Below, piece after piece: positions 18,525 to 26,597 of a stretch of 64,000 nt of DNA. Source of the stretch: Chryseotalea sanaruensis. GTDB taxonomy: Bacteria > Bacteroidota > Bacteroidia > Cytophagales > Cyclobacteriaceae. A program made the position numbers and the translations under genes. Positions within the stretch are counted from its first letter, which is position 1. Each line of letters opens with the position of its first letter. The notes beneath the pieces were generated by a model. The model saw only the letters and a list, made by a program, of their open reading frames with translations, ran no database searches and was not told the origin of the DNA. The DNA lies in NCBI RefSeq assembly GCF_003990915.1, contig NZ_BHXQ01000003.1, forward strand, positions 372,001-436,000, written 5' to 3'.

Positions 18525-19637
18525 ATGATCATAGGTGTTCCAAAAGAAATCAAGAATAACGAAAATCGTGTCGCCTTAACTCCTGCCGGTGCGCAAGAGC
18601 TTATTAAGCGCGGGCACACTGTATATGTAGAAACTAATGCCGGTGAAGGCAGCGGTTTTAGCAATGAAGAATATTTAAAGGCTGGTGCTCAAATGATTGA
18701 CAAGGCTGCAGAAGTGTTTAGCCTGGCTGAAATGATCATGAAGGTGAAAGAGCCTATCGAACAAGAATATAAACTGATTAAGAAAGATCAACTTGTTTTC
18801 ACCTATTTCCACTTTGCTTCTTATGAGCCGCTTACTAAGGCCATGATTACCAGCGGAGCCATCTGTTTGGCATATGAGACTGTTGAGCGTGTTGATGGCA
18901 GCTTACCACTCCTTATCCCTATGTCGGAGGTAGCAGGACGTATGTCGATTCAGGAAGGTGCTAAATACCTTGAAAAACCTTTGAAAGGTCGCGGTATCTT
19001 GTTAGGTGGCGTACCAGGTGTGAAGCCTGCCAAAGTATTGATTTTGGGTGGAGGTGTTGTTGGTACTAATGCTGCTAAAATTGCAGCTGGTATGGGTGCT
19101 GATGTTACTATTATGGATTTGAACCTTAACCGTTTGCGTTATTTGGATGATGTAATGCCAAAGAATGTACACACGATGGTTTCTAACGAATACGCTATTC
19201 GTGAAATGGTGAAAGATCATGATTTGATTATTGGTGGTGTGTTAGTGCCAGGTGCTAAAGCGCCTAAGCTGATTACTAAAGATATGTTGAAGACGATGCG
19301 TCCTGGTACAGTATTGGTAGATGTGGCGGTTGATCAGGGGGGATGTATTGAAACTTGTCGCCCCACAACACACGAAGATCCTACTTACATTATTGATGAC
19401 GTTGTTCACTATTGTGTAGCAAACATGCCAGGTGCAGTACCTTATACTTCAACCTTGGCGTTGACTAATGCGACTTTACCTTATGCTATTAAGTTGGCGA
19501 ATCAGGGTTGGAAGAAAGCTTGTCAGGAAAGTCTTGAGTTGCGCAATGGCTTAAACGTAATGTTTGGTGATGTTGTGTACAAAGGTGTTTCTGATGCATT
19601 TAACTTGCCTTACACTGATGTAAAGAAATATTTGTAG
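18525..19637 (+). CDS. ald: Alanine dehydrogenase
   Basis: Ald interconverts L-alanine and pyruvate plus ammonia with NAD+. The 370-residue length is standard. The N-terminal domain carries GVPKEIKNNENRVALTP (3-19) and the catalytic Lys in MKVKEP near 75; the Rossmann domain has KVLILGGGVVGTNAAKIAAGMGA cut as GGGVVGTNAA near 175-184, and DVAVDQGGCIET near 268 is diagnostic. The gene is divergent from the E1 gene with about 140 bases between, and a strong terminator follows at 19661. Confidence 0.97.
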   Translation: MIIGVPKEIKNNENRVALTPAGAQELIKRGHTVYVETNAGEGSGFSNEEYLKAGAQMIDKAAEVFSLAEMIMKVKEPIEQEYKLIKKDQLVFTYFHFASYEPLTKAMITSGAICLAYETVERVDGSLPLLIPMSEVAGRMSIQEGAKYLEKPLKGRGILLGGVPGVKPAKVLILGGGVVGTNAAKIAAGMGADVTIMDLNLNRLRYLDDVMPKNVHTMVSNEYAIREMVKDHDLIIGGVLVPGAKAPKLITKDMLKTMRPGTVLVDVAVDQGGCIETCRPTTHEDPTYIIDDVVHYCVANMPGAVPYTSTLALTNATLPYAIKLANQGWKKACQESLELRNGLNVMFGDVVYKGVSDAFNLPYTDVKKYL

Positions 19638-19660
19638 TCATTATTTGACTGTTGATGAAA

Positions 19661-19692
19661 GGGGTTGCTAAGTATTTAGCAACCCCTTTTTT
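19661..19692 (+). terminator. Intrinsic terminator after ald
   Basis: A perfect 11-bp stem pairs 19661-19671 (GGGGTTGCTAA) with 19676-19686, with loop GTAT and T6 at 19687-19692. Confidence 0.93.
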
Positions 19693-19702
19693 ATTTTGAA
19701 TT

Positions 19703-19795
19703 GATCCGTCAGGCATCGTCTTTCTTTTAGGGGATATATGATTTTTATAATTCGTCAAGTATCGTCTCCCGCTAGGGGACGATACGTTTTTTATA
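19703..19795. repeat. Two tandem hairpin repeats of about 46 bp
   Basis: Copy 1 (19703-19748) and copy 2 (19749-19795) share the order CGTCA, ATCGTC, TAGGGGA and a terminal T-run followed by ATA. Copy 2 keeps a hairpin (19759-19785: GTATCGTC with GACGATAC, plus CCC with GGG around loop GCTA and one bulged base) followed by T6; copy 1 has decayed in the 3' arm. Each copy looks like a terminator-like palindromic repeat. Confidence 0.65.
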
Positions 19796-19841
19796 AAGAA
19801 GGAATTTCACTAAAACATTTGATCAAATAGCAATAATCAAG

Positions 19842-19867
19842 TTTTTGCTCTAAGGCCGCGGGGCCTT
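19842..19867. repeat. AGGCC hairpin motif, copy 1
   Basis: The motif TTTTTGCTCTAAGG leads into a hairpin of AAGGCC (19852-19857), loop GCGG and GGCCTT (19862-19867). The second copy is at 27485-27510. It is followed by about 40 bases with no recognised feature. Confidence 0.55.
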
Positions 19868-19909
19868 GTAGACCTCTTAAAGGGATAGAGTTTATTGTTT
19901 AGGAAGTAG

Positions 19910-19949
19910 CTCTTCCAATCATCGTCCCTTCGGACGATGATTGGAAGAG
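19910..19949. repeat. Perfect 18-bp inverted repeat with 4-base loop
   Basis: Arms 19910-19927 and 19932-19949 are exact reverse complements, with loop CTTC. The right side is followed by TGGTCTTTTTA, so it could terminate plus-strand transcripts, but ald already has its own terminator 220 bases upstream. No gene lies between, which favours a dispersed palindromic repeat. Confidence 0.75.
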
Positions 19950-19963
19950 TGGTCTTTTTATTT

Positions 19964-20147
19964 ACAAATGATCATATCAACAAATCAGCACATCAGCACA
20001 TCAACGAATCATCAAATCAATCTAGATTGCTTCGTCATTGCAACCCACAGCCCTTGCTAATTCCTCGCAATGACGCGTTCTCCATTTTCAAATCTTCAAA
20101 TTACCAAATTAGCATATCAGCGAATCAGCTCATCAACACATCAACTC
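19964..20147. repeat. Intergenic composite repeat, copy B (best preserved core)
   Basis: The left arm (19964-20023) is made of octamers such as ACAAATCA, GCACATCA and ACGAATCA. The core (20024-20075) begins AGATTGCTTCGTCATTGC; CGTCATTGC (20033-20041) pairs exactly with GCAATGACG (20067-20075) over a 25-base loop. The right arm (20076-20147) falls into octamers TTTTCAAA, TCTTCAAA, TTACCAAA, TTAGCATA, TCAGCGAA, TCAGCTCA, TCAACACA. It ends at the TAA of the minus-strand HsdR-N gene. Confidence 0.8.
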
Positions 20148-20591
20148 TTATTCAAAAGATGGAAGTGCAGCCAATCGTTTAACCGTTTTATCTTCCCAAT
20201 TCGTTTCAAAATAATAATGCTCCATGCCGTTAGTAACCACTACATATTTTGCCTGCATCGTGCTGTTGTAATTACCTACCTGATCTAAGGTTGCTTGATT
20301 TATTCTGATTAAAGGATTCTTGCATTCCACCAGCATCCATGCCTTCCCTTCTCGGTTAAAGACAACGATATCACTTCGTCTTCTTAACTCATTTACAGAT
20401 AAACCGCCTTCAATTTTAAAAAGTGATTTGGGATAGTTTTCTGTTACCAAAAAGTTGATAAATTGTTGTCTTACCCATTCTTCGGGCGTTAGTACTACAA
20501 ACTTTTTCCGTATCACGTCAAAAATCCATATTTTTCCATCGCTTTCCTGAAGCCTTGCCTGTAATGGAGGGAGATTAAGTTTGGGAAGCAT
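20148..20591 (-). CDS. Stand-alone HsdR N-terminal domain protein
   Basis: A 147-residue protein consisting of the nuclease-fold N-terminal domain found in type I restriction HsdR subunits (PF13588 type). Visible are VLTPEEWVRQQFINFLV near 35-50, RRSDIVVFN near 85 with the Asp, and WMLVECKNP near 98 with the E-x-K of a PD-(D/E)xK core. No helicase, hsdM or hsdS is present, so it is not a restriction system; similar single-domain proteins are common in Bacteroidota and their role is unknown. The start at 20591 (MLPKLNLPP) is preferred over 20624, which would overlap the start of the divergent amn gene. Confidence 0.75.
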   Translation of the reverse strand: MLPKLNLPPLQARLQESDGKIWIFDVIRKKFVVLTPEEWVRQQFINFLVTENYPKSLFKIEGGLSVNELRRRSDIVVFNREGKAWMLVECKNPLIRINQATLDQVGNYNSTMQAKYVVVTNGMEHYYFETNWEDKTVKRLAALPSFE

Positions 20592-20613
20592 GCGTAAATG
20601 AAGAAATAAAACT

Positions 20614-21384
20614 ATGAAAACCAAAGCAGATATTGTTAATAACTGGCTGCCGCGTTATACCGGCCTGGCACTGGATAAATTTGGCGAATACATCCTTCTT
20701 ACCAACTTCGACACATATGTGAAGATGTTTGCAGAATGGAATAACGTACCAGTCGTGGGGCAAGATAAAGCTATGCGTTGTGCTACTGCACAGGGAATCA
20801 CCATTATCAATTTTGGTATGGGCAGCCCGAATGCAGCTACCATTATGGATTGTTTGTCGGCCATTAAACCAAAGGCATGTGTGTTTTTAGGTAAGTGCGG
20901 TGGACTAAAAGCCAAAAATGAAATTGGCGACCTGATCTTACCTATCGCGGCTATACGTGGCGAAGGTACCTCCAATGACTACTTTCCACCGGAAGTACCC
21001 GCCCTTCCATCATTTGCATTACAGAAAGCTATTTCAACTACCATTCGTGATTACAACCAGGATTATTGGACTGGTACGTGCTATACAACCAACCGCAGGG
21101 TTTGGGAGTGGGATGAGGATTTTAAAAATTATTTAAGAAAAATTCGTGCGCAGGCCATTGATATGGAAACAGCCACCATTTTCTCAACTGCTTTTTATAA
21201 TAAAATTCCTACAGGAGCACTTTTACTGGTATCGGATTCACCGATGACACCCGATGGTGTAAAGACAGAGGCAAGCGACAAAGTAGTAACCAAAAGTTAT
21301 GTCGACTTACATTTAAAAATCGGTATCGATTCGTTAAAACAATTGATCAACAATGGTATGACAGTAAAACACCTGCGTTACTAA
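20614..21384 (+). CDS. amn: AMP nucleosidase
   Basis: This enzyme splits AMP into adenine and ribose 5-phosphate. The 256 residues match the short form used in Bacteroidota, a nucleoside-phosphorylase fold without the long N-terminal domain of E. coli Amn. Features include GMGSPNAATIMDCLSAIKP near 68-86, FLGKCGGLK near 90, RGEGTSNDYFP near 112, and AQAIDMETATIFSTAF near 185 with the purine-nucleoside-phosphorylase-like Glu. The start codon is only 22 bases from that of the divergent HsdR-N gene, so each promoter lies within or very near the other gene's coding sequence. Confidence 0.9.
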   Translation: MKTKADIVNNWLPRYTGLALDKFGEYILLTNFDTYVKMFAEWNNVPVVGQDKAMRCATAQGITIINFGMGSPNAATIMDCLSAIKPKACVFLGKCGGLKAKNEIGDLILPIAAIRGEGTSNDYFPPEVPALPSFALQKAISTTIRDYNQDYWTGTCYTTNRRVWEWDEDFKNYLRKIRAQAIDMETATIFSTAFYNKIPTGALLLVSDSPMTPDGVKTEASDKVVTKSYVDLHLKIGIDSLKQLINNGMTVKHLRY

Positions 21385-21445
21385 ACAAGCAGTTGTTTTC
21401 ATTGATTAAAAAATCTCTAAGAATAAAAACAGTTCAGCAAAAGTA

Positions 21446-21477
21446 AAAACGCTCAGGGTCTAATTCTTGAGCGTTTT
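21446..21477. terminator. Bidirectional terminator between amn and the MFS gene
   Basis: A 10-bp stem pairs 21446-21455 (AAAACGCTCA) with 21468-21477 (TGAGCGTTTT), giving T- and A-runs on both sides. It lies 61 bases past amn and 3 bases past the stop of the convergent transporter. Confidence 0.75.
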
Positions 21478-21480
21478 CAT

Positions 21481-22800
21481 TTAAACCCATTTGTTCTTTA
21501 CTACATCTTTTGCTTTTACTGTCATCAGCACAGCCATGCCCAATACAAAAAATACAGCCAGTCCTAGTGCGCTATTGCGCATATCGCCAGTTATCTGATT
21601 GATGAAACCAAAAGAGAATGTACCTACCACAATTGATAGATTGTAGGTGACATCGTAAAAGCTGAAGTATGAAGTATTATCAATAGTATTCTCCGGAATT
21701 AACTTGGAGTAAGTTGCTCTTGACAAAGCTTGGATGCCGCCCATTACCATACCCACTACAACAGCTAATCCATAAAACTCATATTCCGTTGTAATTAAGT
21801 AGGCAACAATACAAATGCCTATCCAAATGGCGATCATGACTGAAAGTGAAAAACGATTTCCTTGCCAGGCAGATAAGCGTGCAAAAAGCGCTGCACCAAC
21901 TGAAGCCACTAGTTGTATTAACAAAACCGTCATGATCAACTTGCTACTCTCTAAGTGCAAAACATCTGTACCAAATAAGGCTGCCAGATACATGACCGTT
22001 TGCACACCTGAATTGTAAAAGAAGAAAGCAAGCAAATAGCGTTTCAAATCCGGTAAATTTTTTAAGCTGTGCCAGACCTTTACAACTTCCTGATAACCTT
22101 TATGCCAGGTATTTCCCAAAGTTGAATCCTTTACGCGAACGCTTTCAGGTAAAAAACGAAAGGGAATAAAAGAAAAACCTATCCACCACAAACCAACTAA
22201 AAGAAAAGAAACACGTGTTGCCGCACCTTCACCCGAAAAACCGAATGCCTCATAATTCATAATCATTACAAGACACGCGACCATCATAATAACACTACCA
22301 TAGTAACCCATGGAATAACCACGAGCACTTGTAATGTCATATTTATCTTCAGTAACAATCTCAGGAAGAAAAGCATCGTAAAAAACCAAACTCGCTGAAT
22401 AACCTATACTGGCTAAAATTGAAAAAACAATGGCTAATTCAAGTCGGTTTACATCATCAAAAAAGTAAAGCCCCATACACGATAGTCCACCCAACCATAC
22501 AAAAAATTTCATGTACTGTTTTTTCTTGCCTGTATAATCCGCCATTCCTGATAAGAGGGGTAACATCAAAGCCACCATTAAAAAGGAAAAAGATAAGGCG
22601 TAAGAATATAGCACAGAGTTCTGAACTGAGAAACCCAAAAAGTTGACGATATCTGAGCCGTTATTAACTGCTACTGCTTTATAGTAAACAGGAAAAATTG
22701 CTGATGTAATTACCAAAGAATACACAGAGTTAGCCCAGTCATACATGTACCAGGAGCGAACTACTTTAGCATTATTGAGTTGTTGCATAATTAAAGCCAA
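21481..22800 (-). CDS. MFS transporter, UMF1 (Atg22-like) family
   Basis: A 439-residue integral membrane protein with about 12 hydrophobic segments. The start VVRSWYMYDWANSVYSLVI (13-31) is the hallmark of the UMF1 family of MFS proteins, related to the yeast vacuolar amino-acid effluxer Atg22. GGIQALSRATYSKLIPE near 355-371 is also typical. The substrate is not known for bacterial members. The gene stands alone, with repeat copy C upstream. Confidence 0.88.
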   Translation of the reverse strand: MALIMQQLNNAKVVRSWYMYDWANSVYSLVITSAIFPVYYKAVAVNNGSDIVNFLGFSVQNSVLYSYALSFSFLMVALMLPLLSGMADYTGKKKQYMKFFVWLGGLSCMGLYFFDDVNRLELAIVFSILASIGYSASLVFYDAFLPEIVTEDKYDITSARGYSMGYYGSVIMMVACLVMIMNYEAFGFSGEGAATRVSFLLVGLWWIGFSFIPFRFLPESVRVKDSTLGNTWHKGYQEVVKVWHSLKNLPDLKRYLLAFFFYNSGVQTVMYLAALFGTDVLHLESSKLIMTVLLIQLVASVGAALFARLSAWQGNRFSLSVMIAIWIGICIVAYLITTEYEFYGLAVVVGMVMGGIQALSRATYSKLIPENTIDNTSYFSFYDVTYNLSIVVGTFSFGFINQITGDMRNSALGLAVFFVLGMAVLMTVKAKDVVKNKWV

Positions 22801-22830
22801 AAAAGGGCAGGACGAAGATAGAATAAATAT

Positions 22831-22912
22831 GATGAGTTGATTCGTTGATGTGCTGATTCCTTGATTAGATGATTCGGTAATGAGTTAATTCGGTAGTTGA
22901 TTTGATGAGATG
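22831..22912. repeat. Intergenic octamer repeat arm, copy C (opposite orientation, no core)
   Basis: This reads as successive octamers TGAGTTGA, TTCGTTGA, TGTGCTGA, TTCCTTGA, TTAGATGA, TTCGGTAA, TGAGTTAA, TTCGGTAG, with no interruption. It is the reverse complement of the arms of copies A, B, D and E and lacks the core with the inverted repeat. It lies between the MFS start and the terminator of the ExbD operon. Confidence 0.75.
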
Positions 22913-22966
22913 GAGTCTTTAATATAGTTGGCTATTACAAAACCTTTCGCGTGTCCTAAAAATAAA

Positions 22967-22995
22967 AAAGCCCCTACGTTTACCGTAGGGGCTTT
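22967..22995 (-). terminator. Intrinsic terminator of the ExbB-ExbD operon
   Basis: A perfect 12-bp stem pairs 22967-22978 (AAAGCCCCTACG) with 22984-22995, with loop TTTAC. On the minus strand it is followed by T-rich sequence, 20 bases past the last exbD stop. Confidence 0.9.
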
Positions 22996-23015
22996 AACCT
23001 TTTGAAAAAACAATG

Positions 23016-23477
23016 TTAAATCTCTTTCTTATTAACAGAAGAGTAATTTATGATACGTGCATTGGCACGTCTCAACTCCGTTTCCACATCGGAAATGATG
23101 CCTCGCTTTGCATCACTGTCCACTTTCATGGAAATGGTTATTTGATCACGTTCAAATTCGTTCAATTTTGCTTTCTCAACATTTACCCACTGAATAATAT
23201 CCTTAGGTTCGATGAAAACATCATTTACTTGAATTTTAGGTTCCTTACCGTACTGCTCGGTTTTGCTAGGCTCACCAATGTACAAGTAAGTAACCAATGA
23301 CTTACGCATCAGTTTACGCAACTGCGTAGCTTGAGGCATTTTTTGCTTCACCATAATGCTTGAATCGCGCATTACCGTTGTCACCATGAAAAAGAATAAC
23401 AACATGAATACAACGTCTGGCATAGAAGAAGTTGGGATCTCCTGCTTTACGTTTGCTTTCTTTTTAAACTTCGACAT
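23016..23477 (-). CDS. ExbD/TolR biopolymer transport protein (second copy)
   Basis: ExbD-type proteins have one N-terminal membrane helix whose Asp carries protons, and a periplasmic domain; with ExbB they power TonB or a Tol-like system. In this 153-residue protein the helix is at about 20-40 (SMPDVVFMLLFFFMV), with the key Asp at PDVV. It follows the first exbD by one base. The periplasmic domain is short and ends NYSSVNKKEI. Confidence 0.92.
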   Translation of the reverse strand: MSKFKKKANVKQEIPTSSMPDVVFMLLFFFMVTTVMRDSSIMVKQKMPQATQLRKLMRKSLVTYLYIGEPSKTEQYGKEPKIQVNDVFIEPKDIIQWVNVEKAKLNEFERDQITISMKVDSDAKRGIISDVETELRRANARIINYSSVNKKEI

Positions 23478-23478
23478 A

Positions 23479-24033
23479 TTACCCTCCTACTTTAGTTGGT
23501 TCAGCAATTGATATGTTCATTGGATAACCTTCCCTTGACTTATTATACTCCACCCTTCTATCAGGATCGGAGGCTATGTCTCTCCACTTATCCGCTGTTA
23601 CGCCAAGATTAGAAGCGTAAATTTCATAGTAGGCGCGTTGTGCTGCGTCCAATACCTCTACAAACTTCTTATGCGTAGTACCACGGTCGGTTTTAAAAGA
23701 AACGATCGCTTTAATAGGGCTTTCAGATGATTCAGGATCTAATCCATTATTTTGAATAAACATCTTGATCATATCAGTCAGCTCCCGCATACTACCTGTA
23801 TAAGGATCACCCTCTACAAGTAATGCATCAAAGGAATTAATCTGAATTTTGAAAAGGTTACGCTCCGGAATTTTAATTTCCAAATCCTGAGGCAAAGCCT
23901 CTGGAGGTGGGGGTAATTGGAGTGTTAAGCCCTTGTCATTGGCCACCGTTGTTGTTACCAAAAAAAAGGTTAGCAACAAGAAGGCGATATCGGCCATCGA
24001 TGCATTTGGAATATCCGGTGTAGCTCTTGGCAT
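23479..24033 (-). CDS. ExbD/TolR biopolymer transport protein (first copy)
   Basis: This 184-residue ExbD has the membrane helix at about 10-32 (ASMADIAFLLLTFFLV) with the conserved Asp in MADIAF. The periplasmic domain is longer than in the neighbouring copy and carries an insertion with PDRRVEYNKSREGY near the C-terminus. It overlaps the preceding 105-residue gene by one base. Two different ExbD proteins in tandem are typical of Bacteroidota TonB systems. Confidence 0.92.
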   Translation of the reverse strand: MPRATPDIPNASMADIAFLLLTFFLVTTTVANDKGLTLQLPPPPEALPQDLEIKIPERNLFKIQINSFDALLVEGDPYTGSMRELTDMIKMFIQNNGLDPESSESPIKAIVSFKTDRGTTHKKFVEVLDAAQRAYYEIYASNLGVTADKWRDIASDPDRRVEYNKSREGYPMNISIAEPTKVGG

Positions 24034-24350
24034 TACTTTATTGCTTTAGAGATTTCAGAATAGATAATGGCAACTACAGATATACCCATGCACAAATAAA
24101 GCATCGTTAATCCGGCACCAATTAATTTAGAACTAGATTCAGTGATTCCTTTAACGGCCTGTTCAGGGGTAACTCCTGAACCTGACAAACCATAGGAAAC
24201 TGCGAATAATACTACCAATGCGCCAACGGCAATCAGGGACTTTTTCATAGAGCCCGGAGATTTACCCGCGTTGACCAATGGCATACCTACCGCTGCCGCT
24301 ACGGCAACTGCAAAAAGGAAGTAGGTAATATACAAGCCAATATCAATCAT
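24033..24350 (-). CDS. Small membrane protein in the ExbB-ExbD operon
   Basis: A 105-residue protein with three hydrophobic segments (about 5-25, 37-55 and 78-99) and no recognised domain. It lies between exbB and the first exbD, with 6 bases before and a one-base overlap after, so it is surely cotranscribed and probably belongs to the same complex. Small proteins at this position are commonly seen in Bacteroidota, but I know of no assigned function. Confidence 0.8.
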   Translation of the reverse strand: MIDIGLYITYFLFAVAVAAAVGMPLVNAGKSPGSMKKSLIAVGALVVLFAVSYGLSGSGVTPEQAVKGITESSSKLIGAGLTMLYLCMGISVVAIIYSEISKAIK

Positions 24351-24356
24351 GGTTGT

Positions 24357-25169
24357 TTATTTAGAAACCAGTTTGTGCTTTACTAAAATATCAACTAATG
24401 ATATGGAAGCATCTTCCATGTTATTAACTAATGAATCAATTTTCGAAACAAGGTAGTTGTAAAGAACCTGTAGGATCATACCTACAATAAGACCACCAAC
24501 TGTTGTTAAAAGGGCCACTTTCATACCACCCGCAACGATGTTAGGGGAAATATCACCGGCAGCTTCGATGTCTGAGAAGGCTTGCACCATACCCACAACA
24601 GTTCCGAAGAAACCAAGCATTGGACCAAGAGCAATGAAAAGTGAAATCCAGATCAAACCTCTTTCAAGGCGACCCATTTCAACACCACCGTAAGACATAA
24701 CTGATTTTTCAACCATGTCAACGCCTTCGTGGTAGCGCATTAAACCTTGCGTGAAGATTGACGCCACTGGACCTCTTGTATTCTTTGTTACTTCAAGCGC
24801 AGCGTTTACACCACCTTTGCTTAAGGCATCCTCAATAGAGCCTAAAAGTTTCTTAGTGTTTGTTGTCGCCAAATTCAAAGTGATAATTCTCTCAATTGAT
24901 ACTGCAAGACCCAAGATCAAACAGATTAGAATTGGCCACATGTAGGCAGGCGTACCTTGTATAAATTTGTCTTTCAATACTTGATGGAAAGAAGTCTCTT
25001 CTTCAGCAAGGGCTGTTTCATCTACGGGAGCAGCTTCAGGTTGTGCTTCGACAGCAGCAGCCTCAGTGGTTGTTGCAATTGAATCTTCTACTGTTGTTGA
25101 TTCCTGTGCGAAAAGGGTAGTGGAGAAAAGAACCCCCACCATAGCGAAAATCGCAAGTTGTTTTTTCAT
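24357..25169 (-). CDS. ExbB/TolQ/MotA proton channel protein
   Basis: ExbB forms the pentameric proton channel that works with ExbD and TonB. The 270 residues start with a signal peptide-like segment (1-21) and an acidic, Ala-rich periplasmic stretch (22-65), then membrane helices near 75-95, 165-190 and 215-240. The hallmark LGFFGTVVGMVQAFSDI appears near 183-199. It is the first gene of a four-gene minus-strand operon. A TAATTTTG box (25211-25218, minus strand) may be the -7 element about 42 bases upstream. Confidence 0.93.
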   Translation of the reverse strand: MKKQLAIFAMVGVLFSTTLFAQESTTVEDSIATTTEAAAVEAQPEAAPVDETALAEEETSFHQVLKDKFIQGTPAYMWPILICLILGLAVSIERIITLNLATTNTKKLLGSIEDALSKGGVNAALEVTKNTRGPVASIFTQGLMRYHEGVDMVEKSVMSYGGVEMGRLERGLIWISLFIALGPMLGFFGTVVGMVQAFSDIEAAGDISPNIVAGGMKVALLTTVGGLIVGMILQVLYNYLVSKIDSLVNNMEDASISLVDILVKHKLVSK

Positions 25170-25210
25170 AGTTAAAGGTTTAAGTATGCTTATAGCGTTT
25201 TTGAAAGTGC

Positions 25211-25218
25211 CAAAATTA
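25211..25218 (-). promoter_or_regulatory. Candidate -7 box for the ExbB operon
   Basis: Read on the minus strand this is TAATTTTG, matching TAnnTTTG, 41 bases before the exbB ATG. The -33 position does not show a good TTTG, so the call is tentative. Confidence 0.3.
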
Positions 25219-25413
25219 AAGGTTTTGTTGATTCATAAACACTTTTCAACATATTTTTCTGTGAATGGCCACATTAACCATAAACTATACCCCTAATTCG
25301 TTACAAAACAGAAAGTCACACGGTCTGGGGTAGTATTTCTTTTTTAAGTCCAGAACTTTCAAACCAAGGCTTGTTTTCGGGTTATTTTATCGATTGTTTT
25401 GCAAACTTTTTTT

Positions 25414-25500
25414 GGAGAGGTGTCCGAGTGGTTGAAGGAGCACGCCTGGAAAGTGTGTATACCTGAAAGGGTATCGCGGGTTCGAATCCCGCCCTCTCCG
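25414..25500 (+). tRNA. tRNA-Ser (anticodon GGA)
   Basis: The 7-bp acceptor stem pairs GGAGAGG (25414-25420) with CCTCTCC (25493-25499); the discriminator is G25500. The anticodon loop CTGGAAA gives GGA for Ser. A long variable arm (TACC/GGTA with loop TGAAA) marks a class II tRNA, and the T arm is GCGGGTTCGAATCCCGC. No CCA is encoded. Confidence 0.97.
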
Positions 25501-25507
25501 CAACTAT

Positions 25508-25542
25508 CAAAAACTTTGAGCTAACACTCGTTGGCTCAAAGT
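25508..25542 (-). terminator. Intrinsic terminator after the asparaginase gene
   Basis: A 9-bp stem pairs 25513-25521 (ACTTTGAGC) with 25534-25542 (GCTCAAAGT), with a 12-base loop; on the minus strand a T5 run follows. The stem overlaps the stop codon of the asparaginase. Confidence 0.7.
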
Positions 25543-26597
25543 GTTAATTCTCCTGATAACGACCTAACAATTAACTCTTTCACTTCTGCTTTTTGGTAAT
25601 TACCCAAGAGCAACATCAGCTTGGTCAAGGCGGTTTCAACAGTCATATCTGCTCCACCTAATACTCCAATTTCAGCCAATGCCTTAGATGTTTCATACTT
25701 GCCTTGAGTAACGCGACCCCCCGAACATTGGGATATATTAAGAATAATAAGCCCTTTTTGAATGGCTTGATTAAACTCATCAACCAGCCAAGAAGCTGAT
25801 GGGGCATTGCCACTACCATACGTTTCTATAATGAGCGCCTGAAGGCCAGGCGTATTCAATACAGCCCTGACAGTATTAAGGTTGAGCCCCGGATATAATT
25901 TAAGGACGGCTACCTGGGTGTCAAAGTTCTTCATTAATCTAAGCGATTGGCTGTCAGCTTTATGAATAACGCTTCTATCGTAATCAATCTTTACTCCTGC
26001 CTTTGCCAAAGGAGGATAATTGCCTGAGTCGAAAGCATCAAACTGCATACTTTCTACTTTTTTGGAACGATTACCCCTCAATAAAACAAAGTCGAAGAAA
26101 ATGCATACCTCAGGCACAGCTGGATTTCCATCAATGGTTGCTGCTGCAATTTCTAGCGAGGTAATTAAGTTCTCACGCGCATCAGACCTGGGCTCGCTAA
26201 TGGGTAGTTGAGCGCCTGTAAAAATAACAGGCTTGCTTAGACCTTGAAGCATAAAACTCAAAGCTGAAGCTGAGTAGGCCATGGTATCTGTGCCATGTAA
26301 TACAACAAAGCCTTCGTACTGTATATAGTTTTGCTCGATAACATCAGCCATTACCTGCCAATGCTCCGGTTGAATATTAGAAGAATCGATGGGTTTATCG
26401 AACGAGATAACAGTAAGCTCAAGGGCGAGATTACGCAAGGTTGGCAAGTGTTCCAATATGTTGGAGAAATCGAACGGTGCCAATACGCCTTGTTCATTTC
26501 GCATCATTCCGAAAGTTCCACCAGTATATATAATGAGTACTTTCGCCCTGGCTTTGCCTGACAATGCTGTATTGATAAAAGTCTTATTCAACTTCAT
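25536..26597 (-). CDS. ansA: Type I L-asparaginase
   Basis: Asparaginase hydrolyses asparagine to aspartate and ammonia. The 353 residues have no signal peptide, so this is a cytoplasmic enzyme. The first catalytic Thr lies in IIYTGGTFGMM (22-32), the second in HGTDTMAYSASALSF near 100-114, and GNRSKKVE near 180 is typical. The start overlaps the TatD stop by four bases, so the two are translationally coupled. Confidence 0.93.
   Translation of the reverse strand: MKLNKTFINTALSGKARAKVLIIYTGGTFGMMRNEQGVLAPFDFSNILEHLPTLRNLALELTVISFDKPIDSSNIQPEHWQVMADVIEQNYIQYEGFVVLHGTDTMAYSASALSFMLQGLSKPVIFTGAQLPISEPRSDARENLITSLEIAAATIDGNPAVPEVCIFFDFVLLRGNRSKKVESMQFDAFDSGNYPPLAKAGVKIDYDRSVIHKADSQSLRLMKNFDTQVAVLKLYPGLNLNTVRAVLNTPGLQALIIETYGSGNAPSASWLVDEFNQAIQKGLIILNISQCSGGRVTQGKYETSKALAEIGVLGGADMTVETALTKLMLLLGNYQKAEVKELIVRSLSGELTL

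Noticed and set aside
19937..20182. 81-codon plus-strand frame after ald
   Set aside because: It lies almost wholly within the octamer arms and core of repeat B; the composition follows the repeat, not a protein.
20148..20591. Restriction-modification system
   Set aside because: Only the HsdR N-terminal domain is present; no helicase part, methylase or specificity subunit.
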